Source: Ceratopteris richardii (lineage: Eukaryota > Streptophyta > Polypodiopsida > Polypodiales > Pteridaceae). Taken from it: DNA of 64,000 nt. The stretch is taken from positions 228,250,012 to 228,314,011 of the forward strand of contig CM035406.1 in the NCBI GenBank assembly GCA_020310875.1. The letters run 5' to 3'. The notes under the pieces are model-generated. The model was not told the origin of the DNA and did not search any database. It saw only the letters and a program-made list of their open reading frames with translations. Positions within the stretch are counted from its first letter, which is position 1; every line of letters starts with the position of its first letter. Below are positions 22,478 to 32,600 of the stretch, piece after piece. The translations under genes and the position numbers were made by a program.

Positions 22478-22882
22478 TGTTGTGTGAGAGCTTCATAGCC
22501 TCCACACAAACTAAGAATACTAACTAACAAGACTCACACTAGGAGAGAGAGAGAGAGAGATCTGTTTCCACCCAAACAAACCCTCCAATATATAGCTCCA
22601 AGTCCAAGGGGGTAAGTCCCTCTCAAGAGGACATGTGTACCTTCCATCACATGGGTCCTAAGGTATTCACATGGTTTCCAAGCTTAGGAAATCACATGAA
22701 ATCACATGGCTTCTAAAAGAAGACTCTCCAAGCTTTCACGTACAAACCAAGTGGCTATGAGAAGCTTCCAATCAAGCATAAGGTACTCAACCTTAGAGAA
22801 TCAACCCCAAGGTGGATGGGTGGATATATGCTCTCTCTTAGTGAGGTGGTTTTGTTAGGTAGTAGTTTGTTGTTTCACAACA
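22478..22882 (+). repeat. Left terminal unit of element F (405 bp, composite)
   Basis: The last 75 bp, from GGATGGGTGGATATATGC to TTTCACAACA, match the end of the right LTR. The first 150 bp or so instead resemble an inverted LTR end: the reverse complement reads ACCCCCTTGGACTTGGAGC, a TATATATTGGAGGG-like block, then TCTCTCTC and CACACAACA. A (GA)n run is at 22544-22560. Confidence 0.6.
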
Positions 22883-22883
22883 T

Positions 22884-22896
22884 TGGTATGAAGAGC
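22884..22896 (+). other. Primer binding site-like sequence of element F
   Basis: TGGTATGAAGAGC lies 1 bp beyond the left unit's CACAACA end and resembles the initiator-Met site TGGTATCAGAGC with a short change. It supports plus orientation. Confidence 0.6.
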
Positions 22897-25622
22897 AGGT
22901 TAGATCCTATGAAAGACTTGTTTTTTTCACGCCCGTGAGGAGTTCGAGTAGCTCGATTTTTTTCCCGCCAGCGAGGAGCTCGAGGATTTCTGAGTTTATC
23001 TCTTTGGAGTTTTTTTTCAAAAGAAAAAAAGCCTCTTAGTACATCTCTCCTTGGATCTGACCCATCCGAGAGATGCGTGCATCATATACACGTCTGCACA
23101 TCAAGATCACCACAGTGCCCAAGTGAGAACAGAGTGCAGAGGCGACGCTGAAGTGTTTTCCTTCATCAGATGACAATAAACGGTCCTCACTTTGTTCTTA
23201 TATTGAGTGTCGAGCGAAAGTTTCATTTCTCTATGGGATTAAATGCTTCAACTAAAGAAACCACGCGCCCATCTTTAGCAACCATAAACACCACTAGTTG
23301 AAGCATTTTCATCGTTGACCTCTATATATAAAAGAACTTTCGAACCTATCCTATCTATTGGAAACATCTCATGGGGGTGATGTTGGATCGCTCGAGCTTG
23401 AAGAAGAAGTATGACTTCTTTAATCTCAAACTCAACAAAGGCAAGTTTTCAAGTACGAACAAAAGTTAAGTATCTTTCTCTTTGTTTGAGTTTGATATGC
23501 ATTGGGTTCAGTAGAAGATTGAAAGAAAGCATGTCTCATAGTTCATAAAGAATTTTCAGTAACACGGAGTTACGAAAATATCCATTTAACTATTTTCATG
23601 CATAGAATATACATAGAACTCATTCTAATATATGATTCTAGTAGTCATTGAATGATATTTCAACTAGTCTCAAATGGGATATGGCGAAAGTTTTCTATCG
23701 ACTTGCCTTCATGCATCCTTAGAGTTTTGTTAAAATTAAAGGCTTAATGGGCATACTAGTAAGTATAATAATGCCCAAAGGAAGGAATATGGAGATCGAT
23801 CAAGAAATACGATCCCAAATTTGCAACTTTGGTTTCAAAACATCTCGATGGACAAGCTTCAGCATGCAATGGATCAACGGGATGAATGATGCCAAGGAGT
23901 TCCAAGATGGAATTCATGATCATGGTAAATGATCAGAGAGCATCAAAAAGATAAGGGCAAAGAATGTGGAAAGGTTAAGGATGTAGTTCTATGGATTGGA
24001 GGAAGAACTCCCTGGTATGGGACAGTGAGAACTAACTCCCATTGAGAATTTTCTCTGATGGCCAAAGAGAAAATAAACTCAAGATTCAATAGGAAACATC
24101 GGGATAAGCCTTAAAGATAAGACCATTTAGATTAAAGTCTTAGGTTCATTATGAGGTGTAGAAATGTACCTCCTTGAACCAATTTAATACACATGGTTAT
24201 ATGAACTAAAGGGTAAATAGAATGAACATGATATTTACCCTAGAAAAGGCTATCCTTTTAAGCAGATGCATTTTTTCTTAATAAAATGCATAGCCAAATT
24301 TACATGGAACAATAAATTTGGATAAGTAAGAGGGTAAAGAATTTTGGGAGTTTACCAAGTTAAACTCCAAAAGTAAAGTCAAGCCTATTTCAAGTATAAT
24401 AACCTTGAATGAAAGAATGATCTATAAAAGACCTTCTTTTGAATCTTTGGTGAGAACAAGTGATTCAAGAATGTTCCTAGAAAGATCTGGGATATGATGC
24501 CTAGAAATAGTTATCTTTCTTGCAAGTCCTTGGAACTAAAGCTGCAAAACTTGAATCATCTCAACTCCATCCTATAGAAAATCTAGAAGGTATCTTGATG
24601 AAGCATTATTCCTCAATTATTTTGAAGGAATTGGTTTAGTAAGCTCATTACAAAGCTTTGGTGATCTTCGAGGTTAGTATACATAACTATCTCAAGTATG
24701 AACCAGAGTCAGTTCAAGATAGTTAGTACTGATTCTCATTGGAAAGAACTGGCTAACAAAGAACAAGGTAGAGACCCAAGAGAATGGTCTACCAAATAAT
24801 TCCAATTCCTAAAGTCATCTTTTGGTCTAAGTCTTGAATTTTAAAAACTTCCAAAAGGATTAAACTCTATTTTGAGAATTAATCCAAGGAAAAGCAAACA
24901 TGATCAAGATAGGGATCCACTTGTAGACATGAACTTGTAGATTGGGTATATTATCATTCGGAATACTTGAGCTCTATGTTTCAAGAAAACCTGGATGATT
25001 GAAATAAGTCCACCTAAGTTGCCAAGGAATGAGAAGATAGTATTTCTCCTCATTTTATTGAGCATGTTTTGGCAGGGACTCACTAGACCCACTTTACTAA
25101 GTTCACATCTTTAGTTAAGTCCTATCAAATACAAATAAAGTATATTTATTTGAAAAGGACTATAAAAGAATAAGTTAAGTTCAGAACATCTAAAGATTCC
25201 TCTCCTTTCTGTTGAAAGTGGAAGATGAATCTAGTTTCTGGCCCTTTCAAGATAGAGATAGGATCTCTATCATAGACTCTAAAATTATAAATTCTAGGCA
25301 AGTACAAAGTGTACTGAAATTTATTATTTTATGGAGCTCTAGGTTTGTGAAAGTGCCAAAAGAAAAAGACCACCAATGAAGTCCACCCATTTCACTAGTC
25401 CATAGGTACAAGGCATGCATGTACATTAGGGTGGACTAAGGGAAAATGATTTGGGCAGGGATCTTGATTCATTTTCTTTCATATTAAGGTAGGGATTAGC
25501 CCTTATCTGATTATTGTAAATGAATCTAAAGAGAGAGATGACCATGCTCAGAGTATAGATCATGGTGCATGGGGGAATACTTCACATATTATACCCACAT
25601 ACATTTTCGAGGACGAAAATGT
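22897..25622 (+). other. Interior of element F, no coding sequence recognised
   Basis: About 2.7 kb contain only short frames without retroelement motifs. Near 22930-22990 two similar G/C-rich blocks (GAGGAGTTCGAG and GAGGAGCTCGAGGA) occur. The remainder is AT-rich. Confidence 0.5.
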
Positions 25623-25637
25623 TAAAGGGGGGAAGAC
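25623..25637 (+). other. Polypurine tract of element F
   Basis: AAAGGGGGGAAGAC stands directly before TGTTGTATAATTC. The equivalent in element G is AAGGGGGGAAGAA. Confidence 0.8.
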
Positions 25638-26138
25638 TGTTGTATAATTCATGGATTCAGAGGGTTAAACATATGAATTCTAAAGATTAGAATATGATGT
25701 ATGTTTGCTTTGGTCTAGCCCTTGAATTAGCCTTGGAACATGCCTTGAACTTTTGGGTGAAACCCTCGATTTTAACCCTTGAGGTATTTATTCATATGAG
25801 CTCCCAATTGAATGGTTGGAACCTTAGGCTTGATTTATCCTAAGGTGTGGGAACCTTAGTCTTGGGAGAAGCTTCTATAGGAGCCACCTTGTGTGTACGT
25901 GAGAGAAGAATCCTCATTTGATTTAGAAGGCATGTGATAGACCTTGGGAAATTAGAAGGCATGTGATCACCCTTGGGAAAGTGTCCACATGAGGGACACT
26001 TGGTTGGACACTTGGCCAATCTCAAGGACATGCACCCCCTTGGGCTAGAGGTATATATATGGGTGGAGTTGGATGGGTGGATACGTGCTCTCTCTTAGTG
26101 AGGTGGTTTTGCTAGGTAGTATTTGTTGTTTCACAACA
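25638..26138 (+). repeat. Right (3') LTR of element F (501 bp)
   Basis: It runs from TGTTGTATAATTC to TTTCACAACA. The tract GGTATATATATGGGTGG near 26050 is a likely TATA region. A short GAAGGCATGTGAT repeat lies near 25928-25970. Confidence 0.75.
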
Positions 26139-26143
26139 AAACC

Positions 26144-26450
26144 ATTTGCAAAAAGTGCTTTATACTTTGGAGAAGCACTATCTAATGTGAATTTCTACTT
26201 ATATACCCATTTACATGGTAAATAATTCTTTCCCTTAGGAAAAAGTACTAAATCCCAAGTACCATTCTTGTGAATAGAATCCAACTCACTCTTCATGACA
26301 CACTCCCACTTGACATGATCCTCTGTCTTCATAGCCTCTTTGTAGTAAGAAGAATCATCCAAAATCCAAACTTGGAACATATCTATTAGGTGGATGTGAG
26401 ACACGTGTAGAGCATCTCAATGGTTATTGCATAGGAACATTTGCAGAGTG
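26144..26450 (-). pseudogene. copia E reverse transcriptase, proximal part
   Basis: The minus strand shows KTEDHVKWECVMKSELDSIH, then KNGTWDLVLFPKGKN and CKWVYK, the start of copia RT (W..A...E...I..N.TW.L...P.G). It lies on the far side of element F from the rest of RT. It is a fossil. Confidence 0.8.
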
Positions 26451-26452
26451 AT

Positions 26453-27460
26453 CTATTGAACATTCTCTTGAACATCCCTATGTGTGACACTTTTATGCAT
26501 GCTAATTGGAGGAATAGTATCCTCAAACACCATTCTTCTCACTTCAACCTCCTTAATGGGTTGTTTATGCATCTTAGACTCATTGAAAATGACATCACTA
26601 CTTCTGATCATTGATCTTGTTTTAAGGTCCCATACGTGATATTCAAATTGGTCTTTTGGACATATCCAAGAAAAATGCATTTCTCTGACTTATAATATAG
26701 CTTTTGTCTAAGATTCTTGGGTATATGAACATATGTTTCATACCTAAAAACTCAAAGATGATCATAATATGGTGGCTTCCCTATCCATAACTCTTGTGCC
26801 ACTTTCAGACCTTTGAAAGTACTAGGTGAAAGGTTAATCACATGAACTACAAGCAATACTGCTTCTGTCCAAAAGCCTTATGAAAGGTTTTCATGATGCA
26901 ACATAGAAACTACTCTATCTTGAATAGTTTTATTCATCATTTCAGCTACACCATTCTGTATTGGTGTGTAATGAGCTATAAACTCTCTACAAATTCCTCT
27001 ACACTAACAAAAAAGATTAAATTAATGTGAGGTATACTCACCCCTATTTTTTGAACGTAGAGCCTTGCGCTTAGTTCCTTTTTCAATCTCAATTGAAGCA
27101 AACCATTTTCTAAAAGTAGGGAATACCTCATCCTTTGATTTGATGCGATATACTTGGACTTTTCTAGTAGCATCGTCTATGAAAGTCGCAAAGTAAAGAA
27201 AACATCCTAATTTCCTTGTGGGCATAGGACCACACACATCCGTATGAACAAGATCTAAAGGATGAGTTGAAGAGTCATTGTGCATCTTATGCACATTCCT
27301 AGTTCGCCTTCCATATTGACATTGCTTACAAAATGAAAAATGTGAGGAAGATAACATAGGTAAGTAGCGAGAATGAGAAAGATTTTCCATTCCATACTGA
27401 GATATATGGCCCAAATGGTCATGCCAAATACAAGCCATAGGTTTGTTCAGTAACAACTAA
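26453..27460 (-). pseudogene. copia E integrase and GAG-pre-integrase
   Basis: The pre-integrase block is IWHDHLGHISQYGMENLS with FCKQCQYGRRTR, the HHCC zinc region. The integrase core is DLVHTDVCGPMPTRKLG and YFATFIDDATRKVQVYRIKS, with KNRGEYTSH. A C-terminal block CPKDQFEYHVWDLKTRSMIR and SDVIFNES is near 26600. The order is normal for copia. It is a decayed fossil. Confidence 0.85.
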
Positions 27461-27499
27461 AAAGTGTTCTTTCCATGATACAAATAAAGGATAAAGTGA

Positions 27500-28000
27500 G
27501 CCAACTTTTCTTCCTTTTGCAATCACCATACTTCCCTTTGATATGTTAAAGGACTGAGCATAGAAAACCACCTTGTAACCAAGTTCATCAAGTTGACCAA
27601 GTGACATCAAGCTGCATGATAATTAAGGTACATGGCATACATTATGCATAGTGAATTCCAAACCATCAATGAACTACACAACCAAATCTCCAATCCCAAC
27701 AACATCACATTGGTAAAAATCCCCAAGTCTCATGGTCCAAGAGACCTTGTTACATAACTAGAGAACCATTTTCTATGTGGTGTCACATGGAAAGAAGCAC
27801 CAAAATCTAGTAGCCATGTGTGCGAAACATAATCGGGCATAAGACCCTCAGTCGGCACACTACTATCGAGTGTCAACACATCAGCATCATCCAAATTGCA
27901 TTAAATTCTTATATGTTCATAGTCAAAGAAGATGGTGCATGTAAGTGTTTAACATGCCCATCCACATTCTGTCCTTTGCCTTTTGCATTCTTTATTGCAT
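27500..28000 (-). pseudogene. copia E protease region (decayed)
   Basis: By position between zinc knuckle and pre-integrase this is the protease region. Blocks such as LMSLGQLDELGYKVVFY near 27600 and a W..D.GAS-like region near 27800 fit a copia protease and its C-terminal linker. Decay is heavy, and the call rests mainly on position. Confidence 0.5.
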
Positions 28001-28019
28001 AGAAATCTTTCTTCATATG

Positions 28020-28831
28020 TCATTTATTATGACAATAAGGGCACTCAATATCCCTCTTTCTTGATTTACTTCTACTCTTTTTTTTTTTTACCATTTTTTT
28101 CCTTCTTCTTGCTCTTGCTATGTTTTTTATTCTTTCCTTGGTAAGAATCACAAAAATTATATGCATCTCCACCCTAAATGCCAACCATAGACTTTCTATG
28201 GATCTCTTCACTCAAGAGTGCTCCGCATATACCATCATGGGCTAGTTTACCACTAGATGCACTATTTCTAATAGCTATGTGAAACATATCCCATGTTGAT
28301 GGTAGGGTGCATAGCAACAAGGCTGCTTTCATTCCATTATCCATCTTCATTTTTTGAGCCTGTGATTTAGAGAATATAGCATCAAAGTCATTTAGATGAA
28401 CAGCAACACTATCTGTGTCATTCATGCAAAGTTCATATAACTTTATCATCAAGTACACTATTTGATGCCGTTTATTTTTCATATGTATTGCATAACTTCT
28501 TTCAAAGCTCCTCTACATGTTCACAGTCCAATACTATAAAGTAAACATTATCTACCAAGTGAAATCAAATAGTAGACCTAGACATTTCATCAATCTCATC
28601 CCAATCATCTTCATCCATGTTAGCAAGCTTCTTCAAAATTCCATTTATTGGTTTCCGTTTCCTTCTCTCAATGAGCATATTAATATGATTCTTCCATAGA
28701 GAAAAAAAAAATCCATCAAATTTTTGGACCTCAAAATGGTCTTTGCTTTGCAAGTTATAGCTCCTCTTGGGAACACTAGCACTAGAGTGTGATCCACTAG
28801 ACGTGCTTGAGATATGTGATGCCATGATCAT
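28020..28831 (-). pseudogene. copia E gag with zinc-knuckle start
   Basis: Gag opens near 28825 with MASHISSTSSGSHSSASVPK and HFEVQKFDGFFFSLWKNHIN, a typical copia gag N-terminus (F.G..F..W). LYELCMNDTDSVAVHLNDFD and LLCTLPSTWDMFHIAI follow, the UBN2 core. KSRSKSRKRDIECPYCHNK leads into a zinc knuckle. It is a fossil with several breaks. Confidence 0.82.
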
Positions 28832-28990
28832 AGAGAACTGACTAGAATGATAATGGAACTAGAAGAGTCCAAATGCCACTAAGGCTCAAAAAAGGATGAT
28901 AAAGTGTTGGAATCCAAGAAAACCTCAATAGTCTCCAAAAAAATGGATTAATGAACAATGACCAACCAAAAGGATTATGTGAGAATATTT

Positions 28991-29003
28991 GTTCTCACAC
29001 CAA
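28991..29003 (-). other. Possible drifted primer binding site of copia E
   Basis: The minus strand reads TTGGTGTGAGAAC, similar to TTGGTATCAGAGC at 10 of 13 positions, about 170 bp before the gag start. The position is right, but the match is imperfect. Confidence 0.4.
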
Positions 29004-30540
29004 TAAATGTATCAAGAATTAAATCGGCTACTGTATAGTTGACAAAAACAAAGAATATGGAAAAAAAAATCAATGATGTTCGAAGCGCCAACCCACCCGG
29101 CCGCTATACAGTGCAGGAATTTGATAAATTTCTGAAAGAAGTTGGACTTTGATTTTGAGTTGATCTTTTCAACTAAGATTTAATTGACTAAGTCAAGCAT
29201 CCAGTTCCTAGTGTAACTTGAAAAAATTCACTCTTTTGACTCAAAGAAATGCACAAGAATTGCATTCACGATTAGGAGTCAAAAAGATTGAATGAGACCT
29301 GAACTTAGTCTCAAGTGAAGCATTATTTGAATATTTAAAACTCATCGACAGAACCTCAGTGGGTCGACACACTGATGTTGGTTACCACACTAGTATCTTG
29401 TGGTTGGATGATATTTTTGGTTTTCTTTGTATCTTTCTGAGAATCCAGCTTATTTCTCTGAAAGATAAAGACAATGCTTCAATATCTTGTTGAAATAGAT
29501 CTTTGAAAAGTAAAAAGTCCTGAGTCATCTAGTCTTTGACTCATAGCAAGTTTATGTATATTCGAAGTTTGAATTGGTTGTACAGAGTCTTAGTTATTTC
29601 TTTCCGCTTTCCAAATCTTTTGAAATTGACTCAGATATAGTATCTGATTCCTTTTGCAAAAGACCAGGGTTAGCCGGTTAGAATAAAATAACTAACTTGA
29701 ACATCCTAGATAGATGTTATGTACAAGAACCTTTTCAATCTTCAAAAGGTGATAAGTCTAAGTGGACTTATTCATTTGAGTTTGCTTTAAGTTATAGCAT
29801 AAATAATTTCATAGAGTCCAGTATACTCTAGAATAAAGAAGTAAGGAATTGCTCATTAGATTGACAATTCCCAAGAACTTTCAGTTAAAGTCTTTGAGAA
29901 AAGTGTCTTAAGTTGGACAATTTTCATTTTGAATTTGAATTGGTGAAGTTAGTATGGTTGATTCCACCGAAATGGTAAACTTTCTCCTACAGTTTACATA
30001 GGATTTTTTCAAACTCATTGGGACAAAGTAGTCCTCTAGTCGGGTGAAAAAATCAAGTAACTGTTAGATAAAAGTAAACCATTGTACAGACATCTAAAGT
30101 TAGATGTATGGGACAACCAAACTTCAAGTTTTCCAAAACAAATTCAAGTGAATCAAGAATTCTCAAAGTCTTGCGAGGGATAAGAATCCCACTTTCATTA
30201 CTAAGCCCATGCACCAGTTATGCCTAGAAATGGACTAGTAATTTGAATCCACCTAGTTCACATGTTTGTGCCTAGATCGCACATCCAGAAACTGTGAATT
30301 AGCCAGGGATGTCATTAGATCCACCCTTATTATACTTCACTAGTTTGTACTTTGTCCCGTTTATCAAAGTGCAAACCTGGATAGTGTTTTGAATCATTTG
30401 GGAAGGGATGCCACCATAGAGATGAGACATGTTCTTCCAGTTCTAGAACATGACCATGTTCTTCCAGTTTTAGAACATGAGGCTCGGGGGTTGCCTACAG
30501 TATGTATATAGCTCTATTTTCGAGGACGAAAATATTTTCC
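29004..30540 (+). other. Possible interior of LTR element G, no coding sequence recognised
   Basis: No open frame or motif is seen. The right end carries TTTTCGAGGACGAAAATATT before a polypurine tract, as in element F, so this is probably the non-coding interior of a second gypsy-type non-autonomous element. A short direct repeat near 30430-30480 reads CATGTTCTTCCAGTT twice. The left boundary is not visible. Confidence 0.4.
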
Positions 30541-30551
30541 AAGGGGGGAAG
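30541..30551 (+). other. Polypurine tract of element G
   Basis: AAGGGGGGAAGAA precedes TGTAATAAAG and is nearly identical in context to the tract of element F. Confidence 0.75.
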
Positions 30552-30553
30552 AA

Positions 30554-30980
30554 TGTAATAAAGTAAGTCTATGATCCAAGGGTCTGGCCGGTTCAGACAG
30601 ATCTGAAATCGGACACCGTTTGGTCATCCGTGTGTATGACCAAAGATCTCGAGTTTATACTTACTAGGAGGTCATTTACTCTTGTAACCAAGTAATCCAC
30701 TTAGCCTAATGGTTAAGACTCAAGGGTGTGAAGGACGAGGTCTTGGGTTCAATCCCCATGAGGTACATGGGAAGAGTATTTTGCCCAAAGAGCTCTAGAA
30801 CCTTCTAGAAGCATCCACTGGACACTTGGCGCACATGTAGTTACATGGCTGACACTTGGATGATTAGCATTCACCTGCCCAAGAAGGTAGTCCCCTGGAG
30901 AGAGCTATATATAGAGGCATTTGGTTGGGAGGAGAGTCATCTCTCTAGTATGTGGTGGTCGTAATCCTTGTTCTCTTGCA
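30554..30980 (+). repeat. 3' LTR of element G (about 427 bp)
   Basis: It begins TGTAATAAAGTAAG after the polypurine tract. The end is taken as CTCTTGCA, where integrase coding of fragment Q begins. GAGCTATATATAGAGGC near 30904 is a likely TATA region. It contains a tRNA-like segment (30702-30770). Confidence 0.6.
30702..30770 (+). repeat. tRNA-like Pol III promoter segment inside LTR G
   Basis: TAGCCTAATGG (30702) resembles a Pol III box A, and GGGTTCAATCCC (30745) resembles box B, about 32 bp apart. This spacing is typical of tRNAs and tRNA-derived SINEs. The flanks do not form an acceptor stem, so it is not a working tRNA gene. It looks like a SINE head captured by, or inserted in, the LTR. 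Confidence 0.5.
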
Positions 30981-31826
30981 GTATCCGACTGTGACGGACA
31001 CTTTCTAAGCCGGCTATGGACCGAGCTCTTCCACCTCTTGGGAACACAACTAAGGTTCTCATCAACTTACCACCCGCAAACGGATGGACAGACAGAACGG
31101 CTGAATCAGACAATCGAAGACTACGTCCGCAACTACCTGCAAACTGATCAGAAGGACTCGGCCAAACACTTAGATATCTTGGAGTTCCACTACAATGCCT
31201 CCGTCCACTCGAGTACAAAGATGACTCCATTTGAATTGGCAACCGGCAAGAAAGTAATTACCCCTTTAACACTTACACAAGACTCCACACTTTCAATGAA
31301 TGATCCCAACTACGGAGCCTTTTTGTGGAAGATGAAGTTAGAGGAGCCAAGTCCAACTTGCAGCAAAGCAAAGAATGCATGGCCAGATATGCGAACAAGA
31401 AATGGCGATCCGGCGAAGACTTTCAAGTCAGAGACTTAGTCCTAGTTAGTGCACACAACATCACTCTGCCCCGGAACATAACACACAAGTTCAACCATTG
31501 ATACTATGGCCCAAACAAGGTGAAGGGGGTCAACGAGGTCACGTACAGCTTGGAGCTACCGGACAACGTACAATTTCACAACACCTTCCATGTGAGCCTC
31601 CTCAAACGATTCAAACCCGACTCCAAATATGGACACGAGATCCCAGTACTTCATGATGGGGAGAACCAATTAGAGCTCGAGGCTATCTTACAAGATCGCA
31701 ACACTCGCGAAAGCCCTTAATTCCTCATCAAGTGGAAAGGCCGCCCTTAGTAGATGTCGATTGGATTTCGGCTAACACCTTTGGCCCGGACCACCCCTTA
31801 GTACGCAAATATTACCGACACACTTA
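30981..31826 (+). pseudogene. Chromovirus fragment Q: integrase core to chromodomain
   Basis: VSDCDGHFLSRLWTELFHLL, then LRFSSTYHPQTDGQTERLNQ and VHSSTKMTPFELATGK, is the Ty3/gypsy integrase core. VTYSLELPDNVQFHNTFHVS with LLKRF is its C-terminal fold, and LEAILQDRNTRESP with IKWKGRP is a chromodomain start. This marks a chromovirus. It begins abruptly beside LTR G and ends near YYRHT. It is a fossil with a few breaks. Confidence 0.85.
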
Positions 31827-31934
31827 AGCCAATTTTTTGCTATAAGCCACTTGTAATGTTCCCACTTTTTGTAATCATACCAACTTTTGTAAGACCCTAA
31901 CCCGATTGTTGAGGACAACAAGCTCTCCAAGCCA

Positions 31935-31942
31935 AGAGAGGA
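31935..31942 (+). other. Polypurine tract of chromovirus Q
   Basis: AGAGAGGA lies directly before TGTCACAAGCC, about 110 bp after the end of pol. AGAGAGGATGTCAC-like junctions are common in plant chromoviruses. Confidence 0.6.
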
Positions 31943-32600
31943 TGTCACAAGCCTATTTTTCTATCCAGCCCTTTTCAATGCTTGGGGGGTATGCCCTGTG
32001 GTGCCAAATTGTGCGCAACTATGAGGGGTACTAGTACTCCTCATACCAAGCTCTCATTGCCGTCCCTTGTAAATACAAGTTACAAACATAATATAAAAAC
32101 GTGTTCTTTGGCAATCTTCTTGGTGTCCCCAACATCCAATTTCGTGCATGTTTGGGTTGAATGTCTCACCCCTTGGGGTCCTCAGTCCAAAGAAAGTTTT
32201 GTCACACTCTCCATCTTCATGAACTCGGGGCCCATAGGCCTCCAACAAGCAAGGAAATATACAATGGAGGAAATCAGGAAGGTAGGAAGGTGTTGATCAC
32301 CGGTGCTTTTCCAATCAAGTTCAACTGCATACCCTTCTAGTATTGCAGCTTGGCTTCGAATTTCTGAAGCACTCACTCCCATCTCTGATTCATCGAGGTG
32401 TCAAAGCTCATTGGGATGCCCAAAAAACCAAAAACTTGCCCAGAGGCAAGATCTTTGCAACCAAGGCTTTTTTTCAACATGTACGAAATGCAATGATTAA
32501 GAATGAGGACAACATTAGGGAATTCATGAATTGCTCGACTTCTGGGTCAAAGATCATAGCAAAATAGGCATAGAATCCTTTCTTCACCTACCCATCTCTG
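31943..32600 (+). repeat. Start of the 3' LTR of chromovirus Q, end not defined
   Basis: It starts TGTCACAAGCCTATTTTT. No second copy is available to set the right end, so the stretch past about 32300 may be host sequence. A 74-codon frame at 32343-32567 (with GVKAHWDAQKTKNLPRGKIF) is not recognised and is probably chance or a remnant. Confidence 0.35.

Larger units (their letters stand above)
22478..26138 (+). mobile_element. Non-autonomous LTR element F nested in copia E (3661 bp)
   Basis: It has TGTTGTG...CACAACA ends, a 5-bp duplication, a primer-site-like TGGTATGAAGAGC and a gypsy-style polypurine tract, but no recognisable gag or pol in about 2.7 kb of interior. The sequence CGAGGACGAAAATGTTAAAG before the polypurine tract is typical of plant Ty3/gypsy 3' ends, so this is probably a LARD-like gypsy derivative. 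It is younger than copia E. Its two terminal units agree only over the last 75 bp or so. Confidence 0.8.
22473..26143. other. Target site duplication AAACC flanking element F
   Basis: AAACC occurs at 22473-22477 and again at 26139-26143, directly outside TGTTGTG and CACAACA. The copia E RT coding sequence is on both sides. A 5-bp duplication is standard for LTR-element integration. Confidence 0.85.
20881..29003 (-). mobile_element. Ty1/copia element E, minus strand, interrupted by element F (fossil)
   Basis: From high to low coordinates the minus strand shows a primer-site-like sequence, gag, zinc knuckle, protease, GAG-pre-integrase, integrase, the RT start, nested element F (22478-26138), the rest of RT, RNase H, a polypurine tract and the 3' LTR. 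No 5' LTR matching the 3' LTR was found above 29003. More than ten breaks are visible, so it is old. It belongs to a different copia lineage from A and D. Confidence 0.88.

Noticed and set aside
30702-30770. Functional tRNA gene
   Set aside because: Box A and box B are present, but no acceptor stem or anticodon arm can be formed with the flanks, so it is called tRNA-like only.
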